From: Novosphingobium arvoryzae
GTDB lineage: Bacteria > Pseudomonadota > Alphaproteobacteria > Sphingomonadales > Sphingomonadaceae
Direction of reading: 5' to 3'
Length of the DNA: 64,000 bases
Assembly (NCBI RefSeq): GCF_014652615.1
Contig: NZ_BMZD01000002.1
Location: 248,001 to 312,000 of the forward strand
This document shows positions 1 to 8,299 of this stretch, piece by piece; within the stretch, counting starts at the first letter, position 1, and each line of letters begins with the position of its first letter. A program made the translations under genes and the position numbers. The notes beneath the pieces were generated by a model. That model had not been told where the DNA came from. It did no database searches and saw only the letters and a list, made by a program, of their open reading frames with translations.

Positions 1-461
1 AACTGCCTCCTTTGATTTTCAAGGCTTTTCCCAGGTTAGTTGATGAAAGTCATCCGCAGGGCGGTGTTGTACTCAAAAAACGGGCCTGCCCTGCCCCACG
101 CCACCCGCAACGGGAATCCAACAGAGTCAAAGCGCCGGGCCTGAGTATGACAGGTTTGCCGGATGTAGGAAAACCGGGGGATTGCAAAAGCCAGCGCCAG
201 GCGGGCGATCTTGATGTCCGCCCGCGGCAATCACCGGCAAGACCGTGGCGCGCGCGCCGGACATCCGCGTGGCCGTTGCCAGAGTCGGCTTGAACCGCCG
301 GACATTTGCGTTACTTTAGCAACGCGGGCCGGGCCCCTCTGGCGACCATCCCGGTCGTGATGTCGGACCGCATCGGGTGAGCCCGATGCCGGTTTGTTGT
401 ATTTTCGCCATGCCGGTGCGCGGGCCACTCGTTTCTGAACGACGAAACGAGGAAATTGCCA
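1..461. other. Intergenic/upstream region with no supported gene
   Basis: No reading frame here has both a ribosome binding site and family-like protein content; the open frames on both strands are short and of unrelated composition. It precedes the universal stress protein gene and probably contains its promoter. A weak FNR-like half palindrome (ttgat-n4-gtcat, near 40-53) is present but is far from the start codon and matches only partly. Confidence 0.5.
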
Positions 462-1307
462 GTGACCGATACCATTCGATCCAGATCCGTGGCGCTCTAT
501 GCTCCGCTGGGCAGCTTCGCCGTGGACCGGGGGCCAGCGGCATATGCGCCGGCACTCTGCCAGGCCATCGGCGCCAGCCTGACCGGGCTCTTGTTCAATA
601 TCGAAGCCAATGCCACGCCATCGGCCGACGGGCTGAGCCTGTCCGCGCAGGAACAGCAAGCACGGGATCGCGATCAGGCCAACGCCGCCAATGCCGCGCA
701 ACTGGAACAGCGCTGCTCCGCCCTCAGCGTTCCCGCGCGCACCGTTACCGCCATCGACCACTCGCAGGGACTGATCAACTACATCGCCGATCATGCCCGG
801 CTTCACGACGTGCTGATTACCGGATCACGCCGCTCCGGCCCGCTGAGCGACCGGATCATGGCGGAAAATCTGCTGTTTGAAACAGGGCGGCCACTGCTGG
901 TCGTGCCGGAGGCGCATGACGGCCAGTTTGCAGCGCGGCGCATCGTTGCGGCCTGGGACAACAGCCGCAACGCCGCGCGGGCGCTGGGAGATGCGCTAGC
1001 GCTGCTGCCACAGATCGAGGACGTCGTGCTGCTGACGGTCGGCGACGAAAAGGCCATTCGTTCGACGCTGGATCAGGCCGATCTGGTCGCCGGCATCGCC
1101 CGGCGCGGCATCGCGGCCAGCGTAGAACGGCGATTCCTCAATGGCCGCAAGATCGGTGAAGCCTTGCAGGATACGGCCATCGAACTGGATGCCGACCTGC
1201 TGGTCATGGGCGGCTGCGGCCATTCCCGCTTGCGCGACTTCCTGCTGGGCGGCGCCACGATCAGCGTCCTGGATAACCCGCGCCTGCCAGTGCTGCTGTC
1301 GCACTGA
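462..1307 (+). CDS. Universal stress protein (tandem UspA-type)
   Basis: The product is a cytoplasmic Usp protein of about 281 aa, the length of a two-domain UspA fusion. The C-terminal half ends with a GHSRLRDFLLGGAT segment, close to the nucleotide-binding signature G-x2-G-x9-G of UspA domains, and finishes in PVLLSH, typical of the family. The N-terminal half is more divergent. I prefer the GTG at 462, because a GAGGAA sequence lies about nine bases upstream; an in-frame TTG sits two codons earlier. The gene stands alone and converges on sdhA across a shared terminator. Family members support survival of starvation, oxidative or respiratory stress; the specific role here is unknown. Confidence 0.85.
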   Translation: MTDTIRSRSVALYAPLGSFAVDRGPAAYAPALCQAIGASLTGLLFNIEANATPSADGLSLSAQEQQARDRDQANAANAAQLEQRCSALSVPARTVTAIDHSQGLINYIADHARLHDVLITGSRRSGPLSDRIMAENLLFETGRPLLVVPEAHDGQFAARRIVAAWDNSRNAARALGDALALLPQIEDVVLLTVGDEKAIRSTLDQADLVAGIARRGIAASVERRFLNGRKIGEALQDTAIELDADLLVMGGCGHSRLRDFLLGGATISVLDNPRLPVLLSH

Positions 1308-1311
1308 ACAC

Positions 1312-1343
1312 AAAAAGGCCGGAGCGTTGCCGCTCCGGCCTTT
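1312..1343. terminator. Bidirectional rho-independent terminator
   Basis: A perfect GGCCGGAGC / GCTCCGGCC stem with a short loop is flanked by A5 on the left and T3 on the right. It lies between the convergent stress protein gene and sdhA, so it can terminate both. Confidence 0.85.
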
Positions 1344-1368
1344 CCTGTTCCAGCGCTGAAGCAGCGGC

Positions 1369-3192
1369 TTAGTAAACGCGCTTCTTCGGCTTGATGTAGT
1401 CCACGTCGTCGGTCAGCGTGAATTCGTGCACCGGGCGGTAGTCCAGCCGGACTTCGCCGCCCTTGCCGCCCCAGCCGTTGAACCAGGCAGCGGTGTGCTT
1501 CATCCAGTTGGCGTCGTCGCGATCGGGGAAGTCCTCGTGCGCGTGGGCGCCGCGGCTTTCCTTGCGGTTGTGGGCGCCGTGCAGCGTGACAGTGGCCTGG
1601 CTGATCAGGTTGTCCAGCTCCAGCGTCTCGATCAGGTCCGAGTTCCAGATCAGCGAGCGGTCGGTAACGTGGATGTCCTCCATCCGCTTGTAGGTTTCGG
1701 CCAGCTTGACCTTGCCTTCCGCCATCAGTTCATCGTTGCGGAACACGGCTGCGTGCTTCGACATCGTGCGCTGCATTTCGGTGCGCACTTCCGCCGTGGG
1801 CGAGCCGCCCTTGGCGTTGCGGAAGTGGTCGAGCCGGGTCAGCGCGAGGTCGGCGCTGTCCTTGGGCAGGGCCTGGTGCGCGGTCTGCGGCTTGATCAGT
1901 TCCTTCAGGCGGTGGCCCGCCGCGCGGCCGAACACCACGAGGTCGATCAGCGAGTTGGAACCCAGGCGGTTCGCGCCGTGGACTGAAACGCAGGCAGCCT
2001 CACCCACCGCGAACAGGCCAGGGACGACCGTTTCGGGGTTGCCGTCAGGCCCGATGGTCACGACTTCGCCGTGATAGTTCGTCGGGATGCCGCCCATGTT
2101 GTAGTGCACGGTCGGCACCACCGGCAGCGGCTGGCGGGTCAGGTCGACACCGGCAAAGATCTTGCCCGATTCGGTGATGCCCGGCAGGCGTTCGCCCAGC
2201 ACCTTGGGATCGATGTGATCGAGGTGCAGGTAGATGTGGTCCTTGTTCGGACCCACGCCGCGCCCTTCGCGGATTTCCAGCGCCATCGAGCGCGAGACGA
2301 CGTCGCGCGAGGCGAGATCCTTGGCCGAGGGGGCATAGCGCTCCATGAAGCGCTCGCCTTCGGAGTTGGTCAGGTAGCCGCCCTCGCCGCGCGCGCCTTC
2401 GGTGATCAGCACGCCCGCGCCGTAGATGCCGGTCGGGTGGAACTGCACGAATTCCATGTCCTGCAGCGGCAGGCCGGCGCGCAGCACCATCGCCCCGCCG
2501 TCACCGGTGCAGGTGTGGGCCGAAGTGGCGGTGTAATACGAACGGCCATAACCACCGGTCGCCAGCACCACGGCCTTCGCGCGGAAGCGGTGGATCGAGC
2601 CATCGTCCATGCACAGCGCGATCACGCCCCGGCATTCCGGCACGCCGCTGGCGCCGGTTTCCATGATCAGGTCGATCGCGAAGTATTCGATGAAGAAGTC
2701 CGCGTCGTACTTCAGGCTCTGCTGATAGAGCGCGTGGAGCATGGCGTGGCCGGTGCGGTCCGCCGCGGCGCAGGTGCGCTGCACCGGCGGGCCTTCACCC
2801 ATGTTCTGCATGTGGCCGCCGAACGGGCGCTGATAGATCGTGCCATCCGGGTTGCGCGAAAACGGCACGCCCGCGTGTTCCAGCTCGTACACCGCCTGCG
2901 GCGCTTCGCGGACCATGTATTCGATCGCGTCCTGGTCGCCCAGCCAGTCAGACCCCTTGACGGTGTCGAACATGTGCCAGGTCCAGTGGTCGGGCGAATT
3001 GTTCATGAGGCTCGCGGCGATCCCGCCCTGCGCGGCCACGGTGTGGCTGCGGGTGGGGAACACCTTGGTGATGCACGCGGTCTTCAGGCCGGCTTCGGCG
3101 CTGCCCATCGTGGCGCGCAGGCCAGAGCCGCCCGCGCCGACGACGACGGTGTCATAAGTGTGGTCGATGATCTTGTAGGCAGGCGCGGACAT
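1369..3192 (-). CDS. sdhA: Succinate dehydrogenase flavoprotein subunit
   Basis: This is the catalytic subunit of respiratory complex II (succinate to fumarate, electrons to FAD), 607 aa, the usual length. The N-terminus carries the dinucleotide fold ([12 protein letters not shown]), followed by SHTVAAQGG, whose histidine is the covalent FAD attachment site in the family. The start at 3192 (MSAPAYK) overlaps the sdhD stop by one base (TGATG); the frame stays open further upstream, but that part is sdhD read out of frame. It is the last gene of sdhC-sdhD-sdhA. sdhB, which often follows, is not present: the next gene is the convergent stress protein. Confidence 0.97.
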   Translation of the reverse strand: MSAPAYKIIDHTYDTVVVGAGGSGLRATMGSAEAGLKTACITKVFPTRSHTVAAQGGIAASLMNNSPDHWTWHMFDTVKGSDWLGDQDAIEYMVREAPQAVYELEHAGVPFSRNPDGTIYQRPFGGHMQNMGEGPPVQRTCAAADRTGHAMLHALYQQSLKYDADFFIEYFAIDLIMETGASGVPECRGVIALCMDDGSIHRFRAKAVVLATGGYGRSYYTATSAHTCTGDGGAMVLRAGLPLQDMEFVQFHPTGIYGAGVLITEGARGEGGYLTNSEGERFMERYAPSAKDLASRDVVSRSMALEIREGRGVGPNKDHIYLHLDHIDPKVLGERLPGITESGKIFAGVDLTRQPLPVVPTVHYNMGGIPTNYHGEVVTIGPDGNPETVVPGLFAVGEAACVSVHGANRLGSNSLIDLVVFGRAAGHRLKELIKPQTAHQALPKDSADLALTRLDHFRNAKGGSPTAEVRTEMQRTMSKHAAVFRNDELMAEGKVKLAETYKRMEDIHVTDRSLIWNSDLIETLELDNLISQATVTLHGAHNRKESRGAHAHEDFPDRDDANWMKHTAAWFNGWGGKGGEVRLDYRPVHEFTLTDDVDYIKPKKRVY

Positions 3193-3575
3193 CAGGCAGC
3201 TCCCAGCGCGAGGCGAACGATGCTGAACAGGCCGAAAGCGGCCCCGGCAAAGACGGAAAGGTTGAGCAGCGCCATGCAGGCGAACTTGTTGGCGTGTTCG
3301 TAGACATAGTCCTCGATCAGCACCTGGATGCCCAGGCGCGCGTGCCAGAACGCCGACACGACCAGCAGGGCCATCGCCGTTGCCGGGATGCCGCCCGAAA
3401 TCCATTCGCGCACCGTCTTGAAGTCATAGTCCGGCAGCGTGATCAGCGAGATGATCAGCCACAGCCCCAGCACCAGGTTGCCGATGGCGCTGAAGCGCTG
3501 CACCAGCCAGTGATGCGCCCCCGAATGCGCCGAGCCCAGCCCGCGCACCCGTCCGATCGAAGTTCCGTTACCCAT
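3192..3575 (-). CDS. sdhD: Succinate dehydrogenase membrane anchor subunit D
   Basis: A hydrophobic protein of 127 aa with three predicted membrane helices, the small anchor of complex II that binds ubiquinone and heme b together with SdhC. The segment [16 protein letters not shown] is the conserved SdhD region around the heme-ligand histidine. It lies 12 bases downstream of sdhC and is translationally coupled to sdhA by a one-base overlap. Confidence 0.93.
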   Translation of the reverse strand: MGNGTSIGRVRGLGSAHSGAHHWLVQRFSAIGNLVLGLWLIISLITLPDYDFKTVREWISGGIPATAMALLVVSAFWHARLGIQVLIEDYVYEHANKFACMALLNLSVFAGAAFGLFSIVRLALGAA

Positions 3576-3587
3576 GTCTCAGCACTC

Positions 3588-3974
3588 TCAACGCAGGATC
3601 GTCGCCCAGGTGGCGACAGTCAGCACGATGGCCACGATCGGCGTCACCACCGACCAGAAATTGTTGCTCTGCAGTTCGAACCCCGCGCCGATATCCAGCA
3701 CGAAGTGGCGCAGGCCAGAGCACATGTGGCTGAAGAACGCCCAGGTCAGCCCGATCAGCACGACCCGGCCATACCAGGCGGTGGCGTGCGTGGTGAACAC
3801 GGCATAGGCCGCTTCCCCGCCAACCAGCGCACCCAGCCACCACAGCAACACGCCCAGGCCCGCGAAGGCCAGGCCATTGCCGGTAACGCGGTGCAGGATC
3901 GAGATGGCCATCGCCGGGCCCCAGCGCCAGATTTGCAGGTGCGGCGAAAGCGGGCGGTTTTTCACTCCGGCCAT
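3588..3974 (-). CDS. sdhC: Succinate dehydrogenase cytochrome b556 subunit
   Basis: A 128-aa membrane anchor of complex II. It begins MAGVKNRPLSPHLQIWRWG, the standard SdhC opening (RPLSPHLQIY-like), followed by the S-I-x-H-R-x-T-G signature and three membrane helices; the histidine in SGLRHFVLD is the expected heme ligand. I chose the start at 3974 because family homology begins there; a longer open frame would run into the upstream palindromic element. First gene of the sdhCDA operon. Confidence 0.94.
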   Translation of the reverse strand: MAGVKNRPLSPHLQIWRWGPAMAISILHRVTGNGLAFAGLGVLLWWLGALVGGEAAYAVFTTHATAWYGRVVLIGLTWAFFSHMCSGLRHFVLDIGAGFELQSNNFWSVVTPIVAIVLTVATWATILR

Positions 3975-4066
3975 GCGGCTGTTCCCTTTCGTGACTTTTG
4001 CGGGCGCAAGGACGCCCCCCTTCGTGCAAACCCCATAACCAAAACGCGGGGCCGTGCAAGCGGTCC

Positions 4067-4334
4067 TAAGGTCAGGACTTGCGGATCGCGCCTTCGAGGC
4101 GCCGAAATGGCGAACAGATCGAGCGGATATTCGTGCCGGGAAGGCTGGTTGCCTTTCCAAACGAATGTCCGTTCGAGATGGAAGCCATTTCGGCGTCCCT
4201 GCGGGATTTGATCAGAATGGCCCATTGCGGCGTCGGGTCGGCGCGAAATATCGACATATTCCCGCGCCTCCCCTTCTTGCACCGGGCCATTCTGCTTCAA
4301 ACCTCGAAGGCGCGCTCCGCAAGTCCTGACCTTA
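4067..4334. repeat. Nested palindromic (cloverleaf-like) intergenic element
   Basis: Outer arms of 33 bases (4067-4099 and 4302-4334) are inverted copies with one mismatch. Inside are two further hairpins: one with arms 4100-4110 and 4185-4195 (cgccgaaatgg), extended by imperfect pairing down to an apical ggaaggc/gcctttcc loop, and one with exact arms 4213-4223 and 4284-4294 (cagaatggccc). The whole could fold into a three-way structure. It fills most of the 407-base gap between divergent sdhC and the SDR gene, which otherwise contains no gene. It has no coding capacity that I credit; it resembles a MITE or multi-hairpin intergenic repeat. Confidence 0.85.
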
Positions 4335-4381
4335 GCCTTATCTGACTTGTCCCACGGCGCGGCGTGCGCCAATGGCAGGGG

Positions 4382-5098
4382 ATGAGCACACTTACCGCAC
4401 TTGTCACCGGATCCTCGCGCGGCATTGGCGCGGCCATCGCCGCCCAGCTGCGCGCGCGCGGCGTTACCGTCATTGGCCACGCCACCCGCGCGGTGGACGA
4501 ACACACGATTGCCGCCGACCTGACCGATCCCGCCGCCCCGGCGCGGATCTGGGGCGAGGCGCTGGAGCGCGGCGGCGGGCGGATCGACCTGCTGGTCAAC
4601 AACGCCGGGCTGTTCAGCCCCAATCCGATCGCGCTGTCCGACATCCAGTGGCTGGACAACTGGGAAGATACCCTGCGGATCAACCTGACCGCATCAGCAG
4701 AACTGTCGCGCTTTGCGGTGAAGCACTGGCTGGATGATGGCCGCGCGGGCCGGATCGTCCACATCGCCAGCCGCGCCGGATACCGGGGCGATTCGCCCGA
4801 CCACTGGCACTATGCCGCCGCCAAGGGCGGGATGATCGCGATGCACAAGACCATCGCCCGCCAGTATGCCGCGAAGGGCGTGATGAGCTATGCCATCTGC
4901 CCCGGCTTCACCGACACCTCGATGGCCGACGATTACCTCGCCAGCCGGGGCGGCGCCGGGCTGCTGGCCGACATTCCGCTGGGCCGGGTCGCCACGCCCG
5001 ACGAAATCGCCACGATCGCCACGTTCTGCGCGCTCGACGCGCCGGAAAGCATGACCGGCGCGGTGCTGGACGCCAACGGGGCGAGTTATGTTCGCTAG
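4382..5098 (+). CDS. SDR family NAD(P)-dependent oxidoreductase
   Basis: A short-chain dehydrogenase/reductase of 238 aa. The glycine-rich cofactor motif GSSRGIGA is near the N-terminus, NNAG marks strand beta-4, and the catalytic Tyr-x3-Lys is present in HYAAAKGG with an upstream serine in IASRAG. The substrate cannot be deduced. The start is uncertain: ATG 4382 (MSTLTALV) fits the Rossmann strand but its AGGGG is very close, and a GTG lies six codons upstream. Its end overlaps the following beta-lactamase gene by 11 bases, so the two are probably cotranscribed and coupled. Confidence 0.88.
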   Translation: MSTLTALVTGSSRGIGAAIAAQLRARGVTVIGHATRAVDEHTIAADLTDPAAPARIWGEALERGGGRIDLLVNNAGLFSPNPIALSDIQWLDNWEDTLRINLTASAELSRFAVKHWLDDGRAGRIVHIASRAGYRGDSPDHWHYAAAKGGMIAMHKTIARQYAAKGVMSYAICPGFTDTSMADDYLASRGGAGLLADIPLGRVATPDEIATIATFCALDAPESMTGAVLDANGASYVR

Positions 5099-5990
5099 GC
5101 TCGCACTGGCGGGCGCGGTGCTGCTGACGCTGGGCGCGGCGGCTCCGGCGGAACGCACGGGCGCAAGCCCAAGGGCTAGCAAGGACATCGCGGGCGCCTG
5201 CGCCGGGCGCGATGGCTGGTCCGATCCCGCCCCGCCCGCGCATATTCACGGGCGCAGCTGGTATGTCGGCACGTGCGGGATCACGGCGGTGCTGGTGGAA
5301 ACCGCCGCCGGACTGGTGCTGATCGATACCGGGCCAGAGGACGCCGCGCCGCACGTGCTGGCCAATATCCGCGCGCTGGGGTTCGATCCCCGGCAGGTCA
5401 AATGGCTGCTGATGACGCACGAACATTTCGACCATGTCGGCGCCATGGCCGCGATCCAGCGGGCGACCGGGGCCAGGCTGGTCACCGGGACCGAGGCCGC
5501 CGCCGTGATGCGGTCCGGGCAGGCGCACCCGGCTGACCCGCAGGCCGATCTGCTGGCGAAGTATCCGATGGCCCCGGCCCGCGTCGACCGAACGCTGCGC
5601 CACGGCGGCGCGCTCACCGTCGGCGGCACGCGCTTTGCCCTGCACGCCAACCCGACGCACTCGCCCGGATCGACCAGCTGGACCTGGCAAAGCTGCGAGG
5701 GCAAGCAGTGCGTGACCGTGGCCTACGCGGATTCGACCAACACGATCTCGTCCGACACCTACCGCTTCACCGCCCATCCCGACCGGGTGGACGCCGCGCG
5801 CGCGGGCCTGCGCGTGATCGAGCGCCTGCCCTGTGACGTATTGCTCACCCCGCATCCGGGCAGCAGCGCGCTGCTGGAGCGCCTCTCGGGCAAGGCCCCG
5901 CTGGCCCAGCCGCGCGCCTGCATCGCCTATGCCGCCGGGGGCAGCGACCGGCTGGCGAAACGCCTTGCGCGTGAGGAAGCCGGCCAATGA
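5088..5990 (+). CDS. Subclass B3 metallo-beta-lactamase
   Basis: A secreted Zn hydrolase of 300 aa with a signal peptide (residues 1 to about 21). The B3 zinc ligands are visible: H111-x-H113-x-D115-H116 (HEHFDH), H191 (NPTHSPGSTSW) and H256 (TPHPGSS). The region WYVGTCGITAVLVET is characteristic of B3 enzymes such as those of environmental sphingomonads. In this subclass a Q or other residue sometimes replaces the first His; here the set is complete, so activity on beta-lactams is expected but unproven. The gene is sandwiched between an SDR and prmA with overlaps at both ends (11 and 4 bases), which argues for a resident chromosomal gene rather than a mobile one. Confidence 0.9.
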   Translation: MFARLALAGAVLLTLGAAAPAERTGASPRASKDIAGACAGRDGWSDPAPPAHIHGRSWYVGTCGITAVLVETAAGLVLIDTGPEDAAPHVLANIRALGFDPRQVKWLLMTHEHFDHVGAMAAIQRATGARLVTGTEAAAVMRSGQAHPADPQADLLAKYPMAPARVDRTLRHGGALTVGGTRFALHANPTHSPGSTSWTWQSCEGKQCVTVAYADSTNTISSDTYRFTAHPDRVDAARAGLRVIERLPCDVLLTPHPGSSALLERLSGKAPLAQPRACIAYAAGGSDRLAKRLAREEAGQ

Positions 5991-6946
5991 CCAGCTGGAA
6001 AGTCACCGCCCTCGCCCCCCGCCCCGTGATCGAAGGCGCGCTGCTGGCGCACGAGGATGCGTTCGACTGGGACCCGGACATCGTCATTTCCGGCAGCGAG
6101 ATTGCCGAGGACAAGCCCGACGACTGGCAACTGGAAGCGTGGCTGCCGCGCAAGCCTTCGCGCGCCGACAAGGCCGCGCTGGCCGCGCTGTTCGCGGATG
6201 GCCCGCCGCCGTTCGAGATCGAGCAGCTGCCCGAGGTCGACTGGCTGACCACCAGCCAGCAGGGGCTGGAGCCGATTCGCGCCGGACGGTTCCACGTCCA
6301 CACGCCAGAACATCCGCCGCTGGCCCAGCCGGGCGTGCGCGACTTCTGCATTCCGGCCAGCCAGGCCTTCGGCACCGGCCAGCACGCCACGACGGCCGGA
6401 TGCCTCGCCATGCTGGGCGCGATGAAGCGCAGCGGCGTGGTGGTGAAGAACTGCGCCGACATCGGCACCGGCACCGGCCTGCTGGCCTTCGCCGCGCTGG
6501 ACCTGTGGCCGCGCGCGCTGGCGACCGCGAGCGACATCGACCACGTCTGCGTTGGCGTGGTGGAGGACAACGCCGCGCTGAACCACGTGGCCATGGGGCC
6601 GCGCCCCGGTGAGCTGGTGATGCTGGTGGCCGACGGGATGGAGCATCCGCTGCTCGCCGCGCGCGGGCCTTATGACCTGGTGATCGCCAATATCCTTGCC
6701 GGGCCGCTGATCAGCCTTGCCCCGGATTTCGCCAAGGCGCTGGTGCCGGGCGGGCATCTACTGCTGGCCGGGCTGCTGGAAACGCAGGAGGCACAAGTGC
6801 GCGCCGCCTGCCGCCGGGCCGGGATGCGGCTGGCGGGGCGAATGGTGAACGGCGACTGGTCGATCCTGTGGCTGCGCAAGCGCACCGGCGCGCGGGTCCA
6901 TGCCTCACGCCCCGGCGCACTGCCCGAATGGTCGCGCAAGTGGTGA
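5987..6946 (+). CDS. prmA: Ribosomal protein L11 methyltransferase
   Basis: A SAM-dependent methyltransferase of 319 aa that modifies ribosomal protein L11 in the family. It carries the SAM-binding motif ADIGTGTGLLAFAA in the second half, preceded by QAFGTGQHATT and followed by VIANILAGPLI, both diagnostic of PrmA. It starts with an ATGA overlap on the beta-lactamase stop. Its 3' end faces a multi-hairpin intergenic region. Confidence 0.92.
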   Translation: MTSWKVTALAPRPVIEGALLAHEDAFDWDPDIVISGSEIAEDKPDDWQLEAWLPRKPSRADKAALAALFADGPPPFEIEQLPEVDWLTTSQQGLEPIRAGRFHVHTPEHPPLAQPGVRDFCIPASQAFGTGQHATTAGCLAMLGAMKRSGVVVKNCADIGTGTGLLAFAALDLWPRALATASDIDHVCVGVVEDNAALNHVAMGPRPGELVMLVADGMEHPLLAARGPYDLVIANILAGPLISLAPDFAKALVPGGHLLLAGLLETQEAQVRAACRRAGMRLAGRMVNGDWSILWLRKRTGARVHASRPGALPEWSRKW

Positions 6947-6959
6947 TGGATAGGCCCTG

Positions 6960-7097
6960 ATCCGAACCAGACGGTTCGGATGTTGCGGCACCGACCCGCT
7001 CCCCCGCCCGGCCACCCAACGAGATGGTATGCTCTGGGTGACCGGGCGGGGGAGCGGGCCGGTGCCGCTGCTGAAATTCGCATCTTGCGAATTTCAG
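6960..7097. repeat. Three consecutive hairpins between convergent genes
   Basis: Three stems lie in series: 6960-6968/6973-6981 (atccgaacc, perfect, 4-base loop); 6985-7018/7035-7068 (34-base arms, 32 paired, 16-base loop); and 7071-7082/7086-7097 (ctgaaattcgca, perfect, 3-base loop). They occupy nearly the whole gap between prmA and the NfrA-like gene and probably stop transcription from both sides. The size of the middle stem is far beyond an ordinary terminator and suggests a repeat element. Confidence 0.85.
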
Positions 7098-7104
7098 GAC
7101 ACCT

Positions 7105-8274
7105 CTAGAACCGCGCGTAATGCTCCAGCCGGATGCGGGCGGTGGAGTAGGACGGCGGACCGCCGTGCCGGAACACCCGCACGCCCTCGGCGCGGAAAGT
7201 CAGCCCTGCCGGACCGAACAGCCGCACCGCCGCGCCGCCGCCCAGTTCCTCGAACTCGTTGTCACGCAGGCCCTTGGTGTCGAAGCCCGCTGCCGCATGG
7301 AGATAGGCATCGAGCGCCCAGCGCTCATTCTCCGCCAGCCGCAGGCCCGGACGGACGCGCCCGGTGAACAGCACGTTGTCGTCATAGCGCGAATAATAGA
7401 TGCCGTCGGCATAGACATCCGCCACCGGGCGGATGCCGCCGCCTTCGCGCGGGGCCATGTTCCAGTCGTTGTAGTAGAGGAACCCGCCGCGCACATCCCC
7501 GCGCCAGCGCGTCCGCCCCCGGTCGACCAGGTCATAGGCCGCGCCGCCTTCGACGAACAGCGCCAGCCCCGGCAGCGGGCGCAGGCGCAGACCGGCCGCA
7601 ACGGCGGCCATGTTGTCGGTATAGACCTGCGGCCCGAACGGCCCCTTGCCCGAACGGCTGTCCACGTTCAGCCGCACCCCGACATAGGCCTCCACCACCG
7701 GCGCATCGGCCAGCACCACGCCGACCCGCGCCTGGACCGGCAGCACCGCCATGTCCCAGTACGAGTTGTATTCGGGCGCGGCATAGGTCTCACCGAAGAT
7801 GTCCCCCTTTTCCGCCGGACCCCAGGCCCCGCCGGCCGAGCGCAGGTAGGCCAGCTCCGCCCGTGCCGGCCGGTCCGCCGGGTCGAGCTGCGCCGCGCGC
7901 TCGAACGCCGTGATCGCGCCAGACCGCTGCCCCAGCGCCTTGCGGATGTAACCGACCTGCTTCCACAGGTCCGCCCGTTCCGGCTGGAGGGCAACCGCGC
8001 GTTCGAACCACGGCAGGGCCTCGGCCCGGCGATCCTGCTTGAGCAGGTAATAGCCCGCCTCAAGCTGGATGCGCGGATCGTCCGGATAGCGCGGAGCGGC
8101 TTCGGCCAGCGCGGCGAACGCCGCCGCCGGGTCTTGCTGGGCCTGCGCGTAATAGCGGTTCAGCACCTCTTCCGGGTTGGCCAGCGCCGTGCCGGCATTG
8201 AGCAGGGCGGCGCCCGCCAGCAGCGCGGCGGCCAGACGCGGCCAGCGGCGCGCGGGTGTATTTGTCTTGGTCAT
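7105..8274 (-). CDS. NfrA-like outer-membrane TPR protein
   Basis: A 389-aa exported protein with a signal peptide (to about ALAN), TPR-type helices over roughly residues 30-145, and a C-terminal beta-rich part ending in HYARF, a terminal Phe as in outer-membrane barrels. The C-terminal part resembles the phage N4 adsorption protein A C-terminal domain. The start at 8274 (MTKTNTPA) has an AGAGGGA site six bases upstream. It follows the NfrB-like glycosyltransferase by 25 bases in one operon. E. coli NfrA is about 990 aa, so this is a much shorter relative. Inferred role: outer-membrane export channel for a polysaccharide made by the partner. Confidence 0.75.
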   Translation of the reverse strand: MTKTNTPARRWPRLAAALLAGAALLNAGTALANPEEVLNRYYAQAQQDPAAAFAALAEAAPRYPDDPRIQLEAGYYLLKQDRRAEALPWFERAVALQPERADLWKQVGYIRKALGQRSGAITAFERAAQLDPADRPARAELAYLRSAGGAWGPAEKGDIFGETYAAPEYNSYWDMAVLPVQARVGVVLADAPVVEAYVGVRLNVDSRSGKGPFGPQVYTDNMAAVAAGLRLRPLPGLALFVEGGAAYDLVDRGRTRWRGDVRGGFLYYNDWNMAPREGGGIRPVADVYADGIYYSRYDDNVLFTGRVRPGLRLAENERWALDAYLHAAAGFDTKGLRDNEFEELGGGAAVRLFGPAGLTFRAEGVRVFRHGGPPSYSTARIRLEHYARF

Positions 8275-8299
8275 GGGGTCCCTCTGTTCCATCGCCGGG

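Noticed and set aside
40..53. FNR-like sequence ttgatgaaagtcat upstream of the stress protein
   Set aside because: The right half differs from the consensus at several positions and the distance to the start (over 400 bases) is large.
2071..3303. Long open frame on the plus strand opposite sdhA and sdhD
   Set aside because: It is antisense to conserved complex II genes, and its His/Arg/Gly-rich translation fits no family; high GC leaves antisense frames open.
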